A stretch of 64,000 bases of DNA from Bradyrhizobium sp. AZCC 1721 (lineage in GTDB: Bacteria > Pseudomonadota > Alphaproteobacteria > Rhizobiales > Xanthobacteraceae). A model generated the notes under the pieces. The model saw only the letters and a program-made list of their open reading frames with translations, was not told the DNA's origin and made no database searches. The translations under genes were made by a program, and so were the position numbers. The DNA lies in assembly GCF_036924715.1 (NCBI RefSeq), contig NZ_JAZHSB010000001.1, positions 5,943,001 to 6,007,000 on the forward strand. The letters are read 5' to 3'. Below, in pieces: positions 7,394 to 15,758 of the stretch; the first letter of the stretch is position 1; every line of letters begins with the position of its first letter.

Positions 7394-8403
7394 CGACATC
7401 CGCGATGGCGAGCGAAATCGGCGAAAGCGCGGACGTTGTCGCCAAAATCGTTCGTAACCGCCCCGCCACCCGCGACATCGCGCAGCGGATCGGGATTAGC
7501 TCTGCCCCCCTGTGCGTCGTGTGCGGCCGGGGAAGCTCTGGGCATGCCGGGGTTTTCTTGAGGTACCTTGTCGAGACGCGGCTTCGCCTTGCCGTTTCAG
7601 CCAGCGCTCCTTCGGTGATCACGGCATTTCGCACGCCCTTGATGCTGCGCCATGCGCTGTTCATCGTGATCTCCCAATCCGGGCGCAGCCCGGATCTTGT
7701 CGCGGCGACGAGGTCGGCGCGCGCCGCGGGCGCCCGCACCATCGCCATCGTCAATGCGACGCCCTCGCCGGTGGCCGACGAAGCGGAGTTCGTCGTTCCG
7801 ATCGGAGCCGGCCAAGAGCACTCCGTAGCGGCGACCAAGACCGTGATTGGCTCGATGGCTGCTAGCGCCGAACTTGTTGCCGAACTGGCGGAAGATCGTG
7901 CGCTGCGGTCGGCCCTCGACAGGCTGCCCGAGCGCCTGCACCGCGCGCTGGCGCTCGACTGGTCCGAGATTGCCGATGATCTAGCCAAGGCATCAGCCGT
8001 GTTTGTGGCGGCGCGGGGCTTGGGCCTGGGCTCGGCGCGGGAGATCGCGCTCAAACTTTCGGAAATCCTGCGCCTGCCTTCCATTGGTCTCAGCGCCGCC
8101 GAGCTGCAGCATGGGCCGCGCGCCGCGTTATCATCGCGCACGCCGGTCGTCATGATGCGCCTCATGGATGAAACGGCGGCCACGGTGGACGCGCTGGCAG
8201 AAGAGTTGCGCGAGCAAAAGATCGCGCTGCATCTATGCGGCGGACCGCATGGCTCGCTGCCCTGGTTGGCCGAGGATGACCCCGCCACCGACCCGATCAC
8301 TATGCTCGTTCCGGCCTATCGGATGATCGAGCAGGCGGCGCGCGCCTGCGGATTTGATCCCGATCGTCCCCCTCGCCTGAGCAAGATTACCGAGACGTTT
8401 TGA
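7390..8403 (+). CDS. SIS-domain protein, probable NagB-II-type glucosamine-6-phosphate deaminase
   Basis: The 337-residue product has two SIS domains like the isomerase half of GlmS but no glutaminase half. Motifs are VCGRGSSGHAG (about 44), VISQSGRSPDLVAA (about 93), EHSVAATKTV (about 142), AARGLGLGSAREIALKLSEI (about 210) and SAAELQHGPRA (about 240). Such proteins next to nagA and a kinase act as glucosamine-6-P deaminases (NagB-II), sending the sugar to fructose-6-P. The GTG start (7390) overlaps the murQ stop by four bases. The window has no classical NagB and no PTS or ABC amino-sugar importer beside this cluster, so uptake must be encoded elsewhere. An AgaS-like isomerase is the main alternative. 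Confidence 0.85.
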   Translation: MTTSAMASEIGESADVVAKIVRNRPATRDIAQRIGISSAPLCVVCGRGSSGHAGVFLRYLVETRLRLAVSASAPSVITAFRTPLMLRHALFIVISQSGRSPDLVAATRSARAAGARTIAIVNATPSPVADEAEFVVPIGAGQEHSVAATKTVIGSMAASAELVAELAEDRALRSALDRLPERLHRALALDWSEIADDLAKASAVFVAARGLGLGSAREIALKLSEILRLPSIGLSAAELQHGPRAALSSRTPVVMMRLMDETAATVDALAEELREQKIALHLCGGPHGSLPWLAEDDPATDPITMLVPAYRMIEQAARACGFDPDRPPRLSKITETF

Positions 8404-8522
8404 CAGCAACTGATCGCTGGCTGGCGACCGAAGCCGGGCACCGCCGCACGCTACAGGTGAAGTCGAAGCTGTTACGCCCATCGAGCAGATAGACGATTCG
8501 TTCGTAGCTCTATGGACAAGCT

Positions 8523-9731
8523 CTATCTGACGCAATTGTCCGGAGGTATTTTCCCGGCAAAGCGGTCAGTCATCCAGTTCACCGCCGCCATCGTGCTCGC
8601 TTGCGCGGCGCGCGCGTGGCCGATACCGGACAGCATGACCATCCTCACCTTGCTGCCGGCCTTGCACAGCTTGTCCATGTAGACCTGGGTGACCGCGGGC
8701 TGGATGATCTGGTCGTTGGTCCCCTGCGCTAGAAAGATGGGGATATCAGGAGAGAGCACGCCGGTGCTGTTCTGTTGAAGAAGCGAGCGCCAAGGTTCGG
8801 CCTTGGTCGGATCTTGCACCGTCAGGAAATATTGCTCGAGCGGCCTCCCTGTTCTCTGCCTGACGATCAGGTCGAAAGGCCCTTCGATGCATTCTTGCGC
8901 CAGCCTGTCGATCGCGGGCATGGCGCGCGGATCGATGACGTTGTCGATGACGGCTCCGTAGACGCGGTGCCACGACCATAGCGTCATCGCCGTGATGTTC
9001 TTGCCGCCGATCGAGTTGATATCGTCGCTCATCAGCTTTGCGAGGTCGGTTGCCGGCGCCGCAGCAGCGACGCCGAGAAGCCTCAGCTCAGGGGCGTAAG
9101 CCTTTGCCATCATCCCGGCGAAGAGCGCGGCTTGCCCGCCTTGCGAATGTCCCCACACTGTGAAGTCCTTGCCCTCGCCTGCGCGGGGAAGGGAGCGTGC
9201 CGCGCGCACGATATCGATCACGGCGCGACCTTCGCTCTCACCAACCAGATAAGGATGCGGGCCCGGCGTGCCGAGCCCCGGATAATCAGTCGCCGCCACG
9301 ACGAAGCCACGAGAGATCATCGAGCGAAGGCCCTGGATCTGCTGAAACAGAAAAATGGCAAGCGACGGCGCGCAGCGCGGGACGATACCCGATGTAGGAT
9401 GTGCCCAAGCAACGATCGGACGACCGCCTGGCGGGGGCGCGCCTTGCGGAACAACGACGACGCCGGACACAAAGATCGGCCGACCATTCAGCCCCGTCGA
9501 CCGATAGAGCACGCGATAGGTGGAGGCGCCGAGCGGAGCGCCATCCATCGGATCCTGCCGCACCAAGGTCCCCGGGGCACCGGCGAGCAACGATTCCGGC
9601 GCATCATAGAATGCCGTCTGGGCCGACGCTATTCGCGCCAAGCCAAAGATAGCCGCGGCGACGAGCGCCTTCGGCATCCATTTGCCCCGCCAGCGGCCAA
9701 CGGAATTGAAGCATCGCATGGTCCAACCCAC
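8523..9731 (-). CDS. secreted lipase/esterase of the fungal-type secretory lipase (LIP) family
   Basis: The alpha/beta hydrolase has an N-terminal export signal (LVAAAIFGLARIASAQTAFYD, cleavage probably after AQ) and an oxyanion region IVAWAHPTSG. FTVWGHSQGGQAALFAG near residue 193 is the G-x-S-x-G nucleophile elbow. A late Asp (AQGTNDQIIQP, about 345) and His (MLSGIGHARAAQ, about 371) complete the triad. The layout matches the secretory lipase family that hydrolyses triglycerides and other esters outside the cytoplasm. The longest start is GTG 9731; ATG 9719 is the alternative. It lies four bases after the DUF4403 gene, so the two form one operon of exported proteins. Confidence 0.85.
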   Translation of the reverse strand: MGWTMRCFNSVGRWRGKWMPKALVAAAIFGLARIASAQTAFYDAPESLLAGAPGTLVRQDPMDGAPLGASTYRVLYRSTGLNGRPIFVSGVVVVPQGAPPPGGRPIVAWAHPTSGIVPRCAPSLAIFLFQQIQGLRSMISRGFVVAATDYPGLGTPGPHPYLVGESEGRAVIDIVRAARSLPRAGEGKDFTVWGHSQGGQAALFAGMMAKAYAPELRLLGVAAAAPATDLAKLMSDDINSIGGKNITAMTLWSWHRVYGAVIDNVIDPRAMPAIDRLAQECIEGPFDLIVRQRTGRPLEQYFLTVQDPTKAEPWRSLLQQNSTGVLSPDIPIFLAQGTNDQIIQPAVTQVYMDKLCKAGSKVRMVMLSGIGHARAAQASTMAAVNWMTDRFAGKIPPDNCVR

Positions 9732-9735
9732 GTGC

Positions 9736-11184
9736 TCACAGTCCGTAAAGTATCTTCAGACCGCCGCTGGCATGAAGGGCAATCAGGATGCCTTCGCGCA
9801 GCAACTGCACCTTTTCGAGCCTTGCCGAGTCGAGGTGGCCCTCCATGCGAAAGCCCTCCTTCAGCGGGCGCGTCAGGCGTTCGTTCGCCGCCATGAGCAG
9901 GTTCTGGTAGGAGATGCCGTAGTCGAGATTAGCGACATTCCTCAATTGCGCCGCTAGCTGTTGCACGGCAGATCCAATCTGGCTGTCGTCTGATGAAGTT
10001 GTCAGGTCGATTTCGGAGAGGCCGACGGTCTTATTGTTCGTATCGACTTTTGGCGTGGTGGAGAGATAGGTCCATTGGCCCGCGCTAGAATCGGTATCCG
10101 AGCTCTTTGCAATACGCAGGCCGATCACAAGTTTACCCGACGACGGATAAACCTGAACCTCGCGCACGGACGTGTCCTGCGCCGGCAAGGCTGTGATCGC
10201 CTGGCTTATCTTGTCCTTGAGCGTGTCGTAGTTGATGCGGACGGGAAGAATGACATCGAAGGTGCCCGGCTCGGCCACCGCGGTGCCGAGCGGCGGAAGC
10301 GCCGTTGCCGCGACAGCCGGCGGCTGCTGCCCGATTACGGTTTCGGCGGAACCGGCAAGCTCAAGCGATCCCCACAATAGCTTGGCATTGGCGCGGACAC
10401 CCGCGAAAGCAGCGCTCTGCGGGGTCACTTGCAGCCAGGCCGGCGGATCGTCCGCGAGCTTGATGGGTTCAAACGCGTGACGCCACGCCGTCTCCGCCTT
10501 GCCGTGCAGGTCGAGTGCGCGCGCCGCCGCCAGCGCCCGCGACCGGATGTGGCCCAACTGCGTCCGGATGTTGGGCTCGACGTAGGGTGCAAGGTCAAAC
10601 TCGCGGCCGAGCACGTGAAGGTAGGGATGTTCGCTCCAGTGGAAGGAGTCACTGATGTTTAGCTGGAGCGACCCGTCCCGCCGCAGCTCGGGGCGCGCTT
10701 CAACCTCGATCGTCGCGCGCGCCTCGGTGTCGCCGCGAATACGCGCCGTGAAGCGATTGGCTCCCTGGCCCTCGGCGGCGCCATATATAGAGACCGCTCC
10801 GAAGACGCGGTCGCCCCGACCATACAGCGAGACCGGGCTAGTCCGGTCGACAAAACCCCAGACGTCGCAATTGGCGTTGATGCGGAAGATGAAAACACGA
10901 CGATGAACGCAATTGACGCGCTCGTCGATGGTGGCAAGCCGCTTTGGAATATCCCGCTCGATCGCCGCAGCGAGAGCCGGCAGGCCGAACTCGACCGTCG
11001 CAGAGATGCGCGAAGTCGTTACGAGCGGCGTTGCTGCGTCCGGGCTCAGCGCCGGCTTATCGGCGCCGAACGCGATCGACGGGAGCGCCCCAAGAGCGAG
11101 CGCGGCCAGGCGGGCTATGCCCATGCGTGATCTATTCGCGATCGAATCGTATTGCGACTGATATGTGCGTGACGGATGAGTCAT
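9736..11184 (-). CDS. DUF4403 family exported protein
   Basis: This 482-residue protein has a signal-like segment (MGIARLAALALGALPSIAFGA, residues 21-41), followed by a long all-beta region typical of DUF4403 proteins. It has paired lipid-binding-like repeats with the conserved VNYDTLK-type strand (here ILPVRINYDTLKDKI, about 318) and the late LRNVANLDYGISYQ (about 430). The ATG at 11184 is preceded by GGAG seven bases upstream, so it is preferred over Met21. The function is unknown in the family; a BPI-like lipid-binding fold has been suggested from structure. It is co-directional with the lipase four bases downstream, which fits a shared role at the envelope or with lipids. Confidence 0.8.
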   Translation of the reverse strand: MTHPSRTYQSQYDSIANRSRMGIARLAALALGALPSIAFGADKPALSPDAATPLVTTSRISATVEFGLPALAAAIERDIPKRLATIDERVNCVHRRVFIFRINANCDVWGFVDRTSPVSLYGRGDRVFGAVSIYGAAEGQGANRFTARIRGDTEARATIEVEARPELRRDGSLQLNISDSFHWSEHPYLHVLGREFDLAPYVEPNIRTQLGHIRSRALAAARALDLHGKAETAWRHAFEPIKLADDPPAWLQVTPQSAAFAGVRANAKLLWGSLELAGSAETVIGQQPPAVAATALPPLGTAVAEPGTFDVILPVRINYDTLKDKISQAITALPAQDTSVREVQVYPSSGKLVIGLRIAKSSDTDSSAGQWTYLSTTPKVDTNNKTVGLSEIDLTTSSDDSQIGSAVQQLAAQLRNVANLDYGISYQNLLMAANERLTRPLKEGFRMEGHLDSARLEKVQLLREGILIALHASGGLKILYGL

Positions 11185-11646
11185 TTTAGTGCTCCAGTTT
11201 CAGGAAAAACCAGAACCACAGTCGAAACTCAGTGCGCTCGCTAGCAACAAGGCCCTATGCGTTAGGGCTTCACGAATGGCGGAAGCTGTTTCACGATCCG
11301 GCTCGGCAAGCTGGCAGCTCCCGCGATCTCCAAGATCGAGCTACCTCCATCCTGTCCGTTTTCGACAAGTGTTGGGCGGATCCGACCCCACCAGCTCGAG
11401 AACCTCAAAGCCAACTTCGCATTGAACGCCCGACGTCTCGCAAGAGAAGCAACAAATCATGCAAAACGATGGCCTTGCAACCCCTCCGTGTTACCGCACC
11501 AGTTTCGCACCAGAAACGGCCTCGACAAAGCGCAACGAACCCGGCTGAAATCGACCGAAACCACAGGACGGTCAATGAAACTGACCTATATCTTCCCGCT
11601 CATGACGGTCTGGCTGCTGGTTCGATCCTGAACGCGCGATCGCGCT
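11185..11646. other. 462-bp intergenic region
   Basis: The region separates the DUF4403 gene (minus, starts 11184) from the end of cbbX. It holds the second copy of the 48-bp element and a very short frame, ATG 11575 to TGA 11631, encoding an 18-residue hydrophobic peptide (MKLTYIFPLMTVWLLVRS). I cannot support the peptide as a real gene. A weak GCCCT/AGGGC hairpin lies at 11252-11268. Nothing else was recognised. Confidence 0.5.
11493..11540. repeat. dispersed 48-bp element, copy 2, with tandem GCACCAG boxes
   Basis: GCACCAG at 11496-11502 and 11507-11513 repeats the 11-base spacing seen at 2807-2824. The whole 48-base stretch, from ACCGCACCAG to CGCAACGAAC, matches copy 1 at about 40 positions. 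This copy sits about 310 bases upstream of the DUF4403 start and 35 bases upstream of the mini-frame at 11575. Confidence 0.5.
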
Positions 11647-12561
11647 TCACGCCGAGCCAGCCACCGGCTTGTCCTTCAGAAAGACCCGGCTGGCGAGCAC
11701 GTCTGACGCCTCCAGCGACATGATGTCGTCAGCCGTCAGCACGCGATCGAGATCGGCGACGAGACGATTGGCCTGGCGCAGGCGCATGCGGTCGAGCGCG
11801 TTTCGGATCGAGCGCGCGTTGGAGAACAGCGGCTGGGTCTTGCGCAGCGCGATGTAGCGGATGAACGCTTCGCGCGCGTCGGCGCTGAATTTGTAGTTCA
11901 TGTCGCGCAGTATCAGCTCGGCGATGGCAAGCAATTCAGGCTCGGAATAGTCCGGAAAATCGATGTGATGGGCAATGCGGGAGCGGAAGCCGGGATTGCT
12001 GGCGAAGAATTTATCCATTCGATCGCCGTAACCGGCGAGAATCACCACGAGATCCTCGCGCTGGGATTCCATCACCTGCAGCAGGATCTCGATCGCCTCC
12101 TGACCGTAATCGCGTTCGTTGTCGGGCCGGTGGAGATAATAGGCTTCGTCGATGAAAAGCACGCCGCCCATCGCCTTCTTCAGCACCTCCTTGGTCTTGG
12201 GCGCGGTGTGGCCGATATATTGTCCAACCAGCTCATCGCGGGTAACCGACACCACCTGGCCGCGCCGCACGAAACCGAGCCTGTGGAGAATGCTCGCGAT
12301 CCGCAGCGCCACCGTGGTCTTGCCGGTGCCGGGATTGCCGGTGAACGACATGTGCAATGTCGGCACCTCCGACGTCAGATCAAGCCGCTTGCGGATACGT
12401 TCGATCAGCAAGAGCGATGCGATTTCGCGGATACGGGTTTTGACGGGCACTAGCCCGATCAACTCGCGGTCGAGCTGCGTGAGGATTTCCTCAATGCCGA
12501 CGGCTTCGAGCTCCTCGCGGAGGTTGACCGTGTCTGTCATGTCGGCGGTACCCATGTCCAT
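11647..12561 (-). CDS. cbbX: RuBisCO activase CbbX (AAA+ ATPase)
   Basis: CbbX uses ATP to pull the RuBisCO large-subunit C terminus and release inhibitory sugar phosphates; it acts on red-type (form IC/ID) enzyme. The product is 304 residues from ATG 12561, chosen because a GAGG box lies eight bases upstream; ATGs at 12555 and 12540 also exist. Motifs are FTGNPGTGKTTVALR (Walker A, about 80), GQYIGHTAPKTKEVL (pore-loop region, about 120), GGVLFIDEAYYL (Walker B, about 140) and the sensor region NPGFRSRIAHHIDFPDYS. The 5' extension of the frame is not CbbX-like. It is the last cbb gene and is separated from cbbS by a terminator. Confidence 0.95.
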   Translation of the reverse strand: MDMGTADMTDTVNLREELEAVGIEEILTQLDRELIGLVPVKTRIREIASLLLIERIRKRLDLTSEVPTLHMSFTGNPGTGKTTVALRIASILHRLGFVRRGQVVSVTRDELVGQYIGHTAPKTKEVLKKAMGGVLFIDEAYYLHRPDNERDYGQEAIEILLQVMESQREDLVVILAGYGDRMDKFFASNPGFRSRIAHHIDFPDYSEPELLAIAELILRDMNYKFSADAREAFIRYIALRKTQPLFSNARSIRNALDRMRLRQANRLVADLDRVLTADDIMSLEASDVLASRVFLKDKPVAGSA

Positions 12562-12595
12562 CTGGCAAACCTCGACGCAATGCATGCGCGGTCGG

Positions 12596-12628
12596 AAAAA
12601 ACTCCGTCGCCGCTTCAGAGCGACGGAG
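12596..12628 (-). terminator. intrinsic terminator/attenuator between cbbS and cbbX
   Basis: Read on the minus strand, CTCCGTCGC and GCGACGGAG form a perfect 9-bp stem around a 9-base loop, followed directly by six T residues. This is a textbook Rho-independent terminator. It lies 64 bases after the cbbS stop and 35 bases before the cbbX start, so it should cut most transcripts after cbbS while letting some read through to cbbX. Confidence 0.85.
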
Positions 12629-12691
12629 CAGTGTATCCGGCAGACGCGGCACGATGAGGGAGAACACTCGTCTGTCGGACCGAACCAGTGA

Positions 12692-13111
12692 CTAACCGTA
12701 GCGCCGGCCCTCCGGACGGTCGGCGGCGTATGATTTGGTCGTATAGCGGATGTTGCGGCCGGCAACTTCGTGCCGCTCGAGGCGGAAGCCGGGTTCCTCC
12801 TTCGGTCGGTTGACGATGAAGGACAGCCGTACCGATTCCCAGCCGTGACTGGAATCGAATGCCGACAGGCGGATGTAGCTGTTACCATACACCTTGCGAC
12901 ATTGGTTCAGCTCCATCATCACGCCGGCGGCGTCGCGGAGGTCGAACATCGGCAATCCCCACATTTCCCAGAAATTGTTGCGGGGATGCGGATCGTCGGT
13001 GAATTCGATGTTCACCGCCCATCCGTTCTCCAGGCAGTATTGCACCTGGCGCGAGATCTGCTCGTCGGTGAGATCGGGCAGAAACGAGAAGCAGCCTTGG
13101 GTAATGCGCAT
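12692..13111 (-). CDS. cbbS: RuBisCO small subunit (form I, red type)
   Basis: The 139-residue product begins MRITQGCFSFLPDLTDEQI, as red-type small subunits do. It carries QVQYCLENGWAVNIEFTDDPHPRNNFWEMWGLPMFD and the long C-terminal extension (about residues 110-139) that forms the beta-barrel around the central channel in form IC/ID enzymes. It assembles with CbbL as an L8S8 enzyme in the cytoplasm. The start is 12 bases after the cbbL stop, and GGAG-like sequence precedes the ATG at 13111. Confidence 0.96.
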   Translation of the reverse strand: MRITQGCFSFLPDLTDEQISRQVQYCLENGWAVNIEFTDDPHPRNNFWEMWGLPMFDLRDAAGVMMELNQCRKVYGNSYIRLSAFDSSHGWESVRLSFIVNRPKEEPGFRLERHEVAGRNIRYTTKSYAADRPEGRRYG

Positions 13112-13123
13112 GATTTCCGCTCC

Positions 13124-14584
13124 TTACATCGCAACGCTGGGCGTGGGCACGTAGTCTGGTGTGTCGGTCGATTCGTAGTTGAAGGTGACGTCCTTCCAGA
13201 CCTCCAGCGCCGATTTCAACGGCGTACAGGTCTCTGCTGCCTTGGCGAGAATCTCAGGACCCTCGTGCAGATAGTCGCGGCCTTCATTGCGCGCGAGGAT
13301 CATGGCTTCCAACGCCACGCGGTTGGCGGTCGCGCCGGCCTGAATGCCCATCGGATGGCCGATCGTGCCGCCACCAAACTGCAGGATCACGTCTTCGCCG
13401 AGATGATCGAGCAGTTGATGCATCTGGCCTGCGTGAATGCCGCCGGACGCGACCGGCATCAGCTTGTTGAGGCTGGCCCAATGCTGGTCGAAGAACACGC
13501 CGTGCTCCAACCGCATCGGATTGTAGTCCTCGCGGCAGATGTCGTAATAGCCGCGCGTGGTCGCCGGATCGCCCTCGAGCTTGCCGACCACGGTGCCGGC
13601 ATGGATGTGATCGACGCCCGCAAGCCGCATCCATTTCGCGATCACCCGGAACGAGACCCCGTGATTGCGCTGCCGCGTATAGGTCGAGTGCCCGGCACGA
13701 TGCAGATGCAGGATCATGTCATTGCGACGCGCCCACTTGGCCATCGACTGGATCGCGGTGTAGCCGATCACGAGATCGATCATGATGATGACCGAGCCGA
13801 GTTCCTTGGCAAACTCGGCGCGCTCGTACATGTCTTCCATGGTGCCGGCGGTGACGTTGAGATAGGTGCCCTTGATCTCGCCGGTCGCCGCCTGCGCCTT
13901 GTTGACCGCCTCCATGCAATACAGAAACCGCTCGCGCCAATGCATGAACGGCTGCGAGTTGATGTTCTCGTCGTCCTTGGTGAAATCGAGCCCGCCTTTC
14001 AGGGCCTCGTACACCACGCGCCCGTAGTTGCGCCCGGATAGGCCGAGCTTCGGCTTCACCGTGGCGCCGAGCAGCGGCCGGCCAAACTTATCCATACGCT
14101 CGCGCTCGACCACGATGCCTGTCGCAGGCCCCTGGAACGTCTTCACGTAGGCCACCGGCAGCCGCATGTCCTCGAGCCGCAATGCCTTCAGCGGCTTGAA
14201 GCCGAACACGTTGCCGATGATCGAGGCCGAGAGGTTGGCAATCGACCCGGGCTCGAACAGGTCGAGGTCGTAGGCGATATAGGCAAAATACTGTCCCTGC
14301 GAATTCGGGACGGGATCGACGCGAAAGCATTTGGCGCGGTATTTCTCCGCCGCCGTCAGCCGGTCGGTCCACACCACGGTCCAGGTCGCGGTCGAGGATT
14401 CACCGGCGACTGCCGCCGACGCCTCGATCGGATCGACCCCGTCCTGCGGCGTGACGCGGAACAGCGCGATGATGTCGGTGTCCTTGGGCTCGTAGTCGGG
14501 CTCCCAATAGCCCATCTTCTTGTATTCGAGGACGCCGGATTTATAGCGATCCTTGCCGCGGACAGTCATCGAGTGCATGTTCAT
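13124..14584 (-). CDS. cbbL: RuBisCO large subunit, form IC
   Basis: The 486-residue product starts at ATG 14584, with AAGGAG six bases upstream. The longer frame to 14653 is not conserved. It carboxylates ribulose-1,5-bisphosphate. Active-site segments are LLGATVKPKLGLSGRNYGR (Lys of loop 2, about 170-188), GGLDFTKDDENINSQPF (the carbamylated Lys and the metal-binding Asp/Glu, about 200-212), LHLHRAGHSTYTRQ (His/Arg, about 295) and VASGGIHAGQM (Ser, about 385). Overall sequence and the downstream red-type small subunit and CbbX place it in form IC, which is common in facultative autotrophs and in H2/CO/formate-using Bradyrhizobium. Confidence 0.97.
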   Translation of the reverse strand: MNMHSMTVRGKDRYKSGVLEYKKMGYWEPDYEPKDTDIIALFRVTPQDGVDPIEASAAVAGESSTATWTVVWTDRLTAAEKYRAKCFRVDPVPNSQGQYFAYIAYDLDLFEPGSIANLSASIIGNVFGFKPLKALRLEDMRLPVAYVKTFQGPATGIVVERERMDKFGRPLLGATVKPKLGLSGRNYGRVVYEALKGGLDFTKDDENINSQPFMHWRERFLYCMEAVNKAQAATGEIKGTYLNVTAGTMEDMYERAEFAKELGSVIIMIDLVIGYTAIQSMAKWARRNDMILHLHRAGHSTYTRQRNHGVSFRVIAKWMRLAGVDHIHAGTVVGKLEGDPATTRGYYDICREDYNPMRLEHGVFFDQHWASLNKLMPVASGGIHAGQMHQLLDHLGEDVILQFGGGTIGHPMGIQAGATANRVALEAMILARNEGRDYLHEGPEILAKAAETCTPLKSALEVWKDVTFNYESTDTPDYVPTPSVAM

Positions 14585-14639
14585 GTCGCTCTCCTTCGGT
14601 GGTGTGCGGCGGTTGGCCGGGATCGAACGCGTCGTCAGC

Positions 14640-15725
14640 TCATTCGGCGGCATCGGCTATTTCTCCGATTTGTGGATCGAGTGCACCCGAACGGTAGCGT
14701 CGCGCCATCTCGGCCAATGGGATGACCTTGATGTGGGACGCATGCCCCGCCGTGCCGAATTGCTCGAAGCGTTCGCGGCAAAGATCGCGCAGGCCATCCA
14801 TCGCCGGTTTCAGAAATTTGCGCGGGTCGAACTCGTTCCTGCTCTGCGTTGCGACCTTGCGGAACGCCGCGGTCATCGCCAACCGGCAGTCGGTATCGAT
14901 GTTGACCTTTCGGACACCGTGCTTGATGCCGCGGACGATTTCCTCGACCGGCACGCCCCAGGTCTGCGGCATCTCGCCGCCGAACTGGTTGAATGCGTCC
15001 TGCAGCGGCTGCGGCACCGAGGACGAGCCGTGCATCACCAGATGCGTATTGGGCAGCCGGTGATGGATTTCCTCGACCACCCTCATGGCAAGAATGTCAC
15101 CGTCCGGCTTGCGCGAAAATTTGTAGGCGCCGTGCGAAGTCCCCATCGCAATCGCCAGCGCATCGACCTTGGTAGCGCGAACGAAGTCGACCGCCTGATC
15201 CGGATCGGTCAGCAACTGGTCGTGGCTGACCTCGCCTTCGACGCCGTGACCGTCCTCCTGCTCGCCGCCGCCATGCTCCAGTGAGCCGAGCACGCCCAGT
15301 TCGCCTTCGACCGAAGCGCCGATCCAGTGCGCCATGTCAACCACGCGGCGGGTGATGTCGACGTTGTACTGATAGCTCGCCGGGGTCTTGGCATCGGCCA
15401 TCAGCGAGCCGTCCATCATCACCGAAGTGAAGCCGTGCTGCAGCGCGGTGGCGCAGGTCGACTCCTCGTTGCCGTGGTCCTGGTGCAGACAGAGCGGGAT
15501 CTGCGGATACATCTCTTCCAGCGCCTCGATCATCTTTGCCAGCATGATATCGTTGGCGTAAGAGCGCGCGCCCCGCGAGGCCTGGATGATGACGGGCGCA
15601 TCGACAGCAGCCGCCGCCTCCATGATGGCAAGGCCCTGCTCCATGTTGTTGATGTTGAATGCCGGCACGCCATAGCCACGCTCGGCGGCATGATCCAGTA
15701 ATTGCCTCAGCGTTATCAGCGCCAT
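14640..15725 (-). CDS. cbbA: class II fructose-1,6-/sedoheptulose-1,7-bisphosphate aldolase
   Basis: The 361-residue zinc aldolase condenses DHAP with GAP (or erythrose-4-P) in the Calvin cycle. MALITLRQLLDHAAERGYGVPAFNINNMEQ is the usual N terminus. LCLHQDHGNEES near residue 80 holds the catalytic Asp and a zinc His, GVLGSLEHGGGE near 143 holds metal ligands, and LVMHGSSSVPQ (about 232) and VNIDTDCRLAMTAAFR (about 275) bind the phosphates. It lies between cbbT and cbbL in the cbb operon, with 33- and 55-base gaps. Confidence 0.95.
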   Translation of the reverse strand: MALITLRQLLDHAAERGYGVPAFNINNMEQGLAIMEAAAAVDAPVIIQASRGARSYANDIMLAKMIEALEEMYPQIPLCLHQDHGNEESTCATALQHGFTSVMMDGSLMADAKTPASYQYNVDITRRVVDMAHWIGASVEGELGVLGSLEHGGGEQEDGHGVEGEVSHDQLLTDPDQAVDFVRATKVDALAIAMGTSHGAYKFSRKPDGDILAMRVVEEIHHRLPNTHLVMHGSSSVPQPLQDAFNQFGGEMPQTWGVPVEEIVRGIKHGVRKVNIDTDCRLAMTAAFRKVATQSRNEFDPRKFLKPAMDGLRDLCRERFEQFGTAGHASHIKVIPLAEMARRYRSGALDPQIGEIADAAE

Positions 15726-15758
15726 CGCAGCCTCCGTCCCATTGCTCTCGTGTTTTCG

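Noticed and set aside
11575..11631. 18-residue hydrophobic peptide frame downstream of the 48-bp element
   Set aside because: It is too short to support without conservation data, and no clear ribosome site was seen.
12562..12888. 5' extension of the cbbX frame through the terminator
   Set aside because: It would translate through an intrinsic terminator and into cbbS antisense; CbbX similarity and a GAGG box support 12561.
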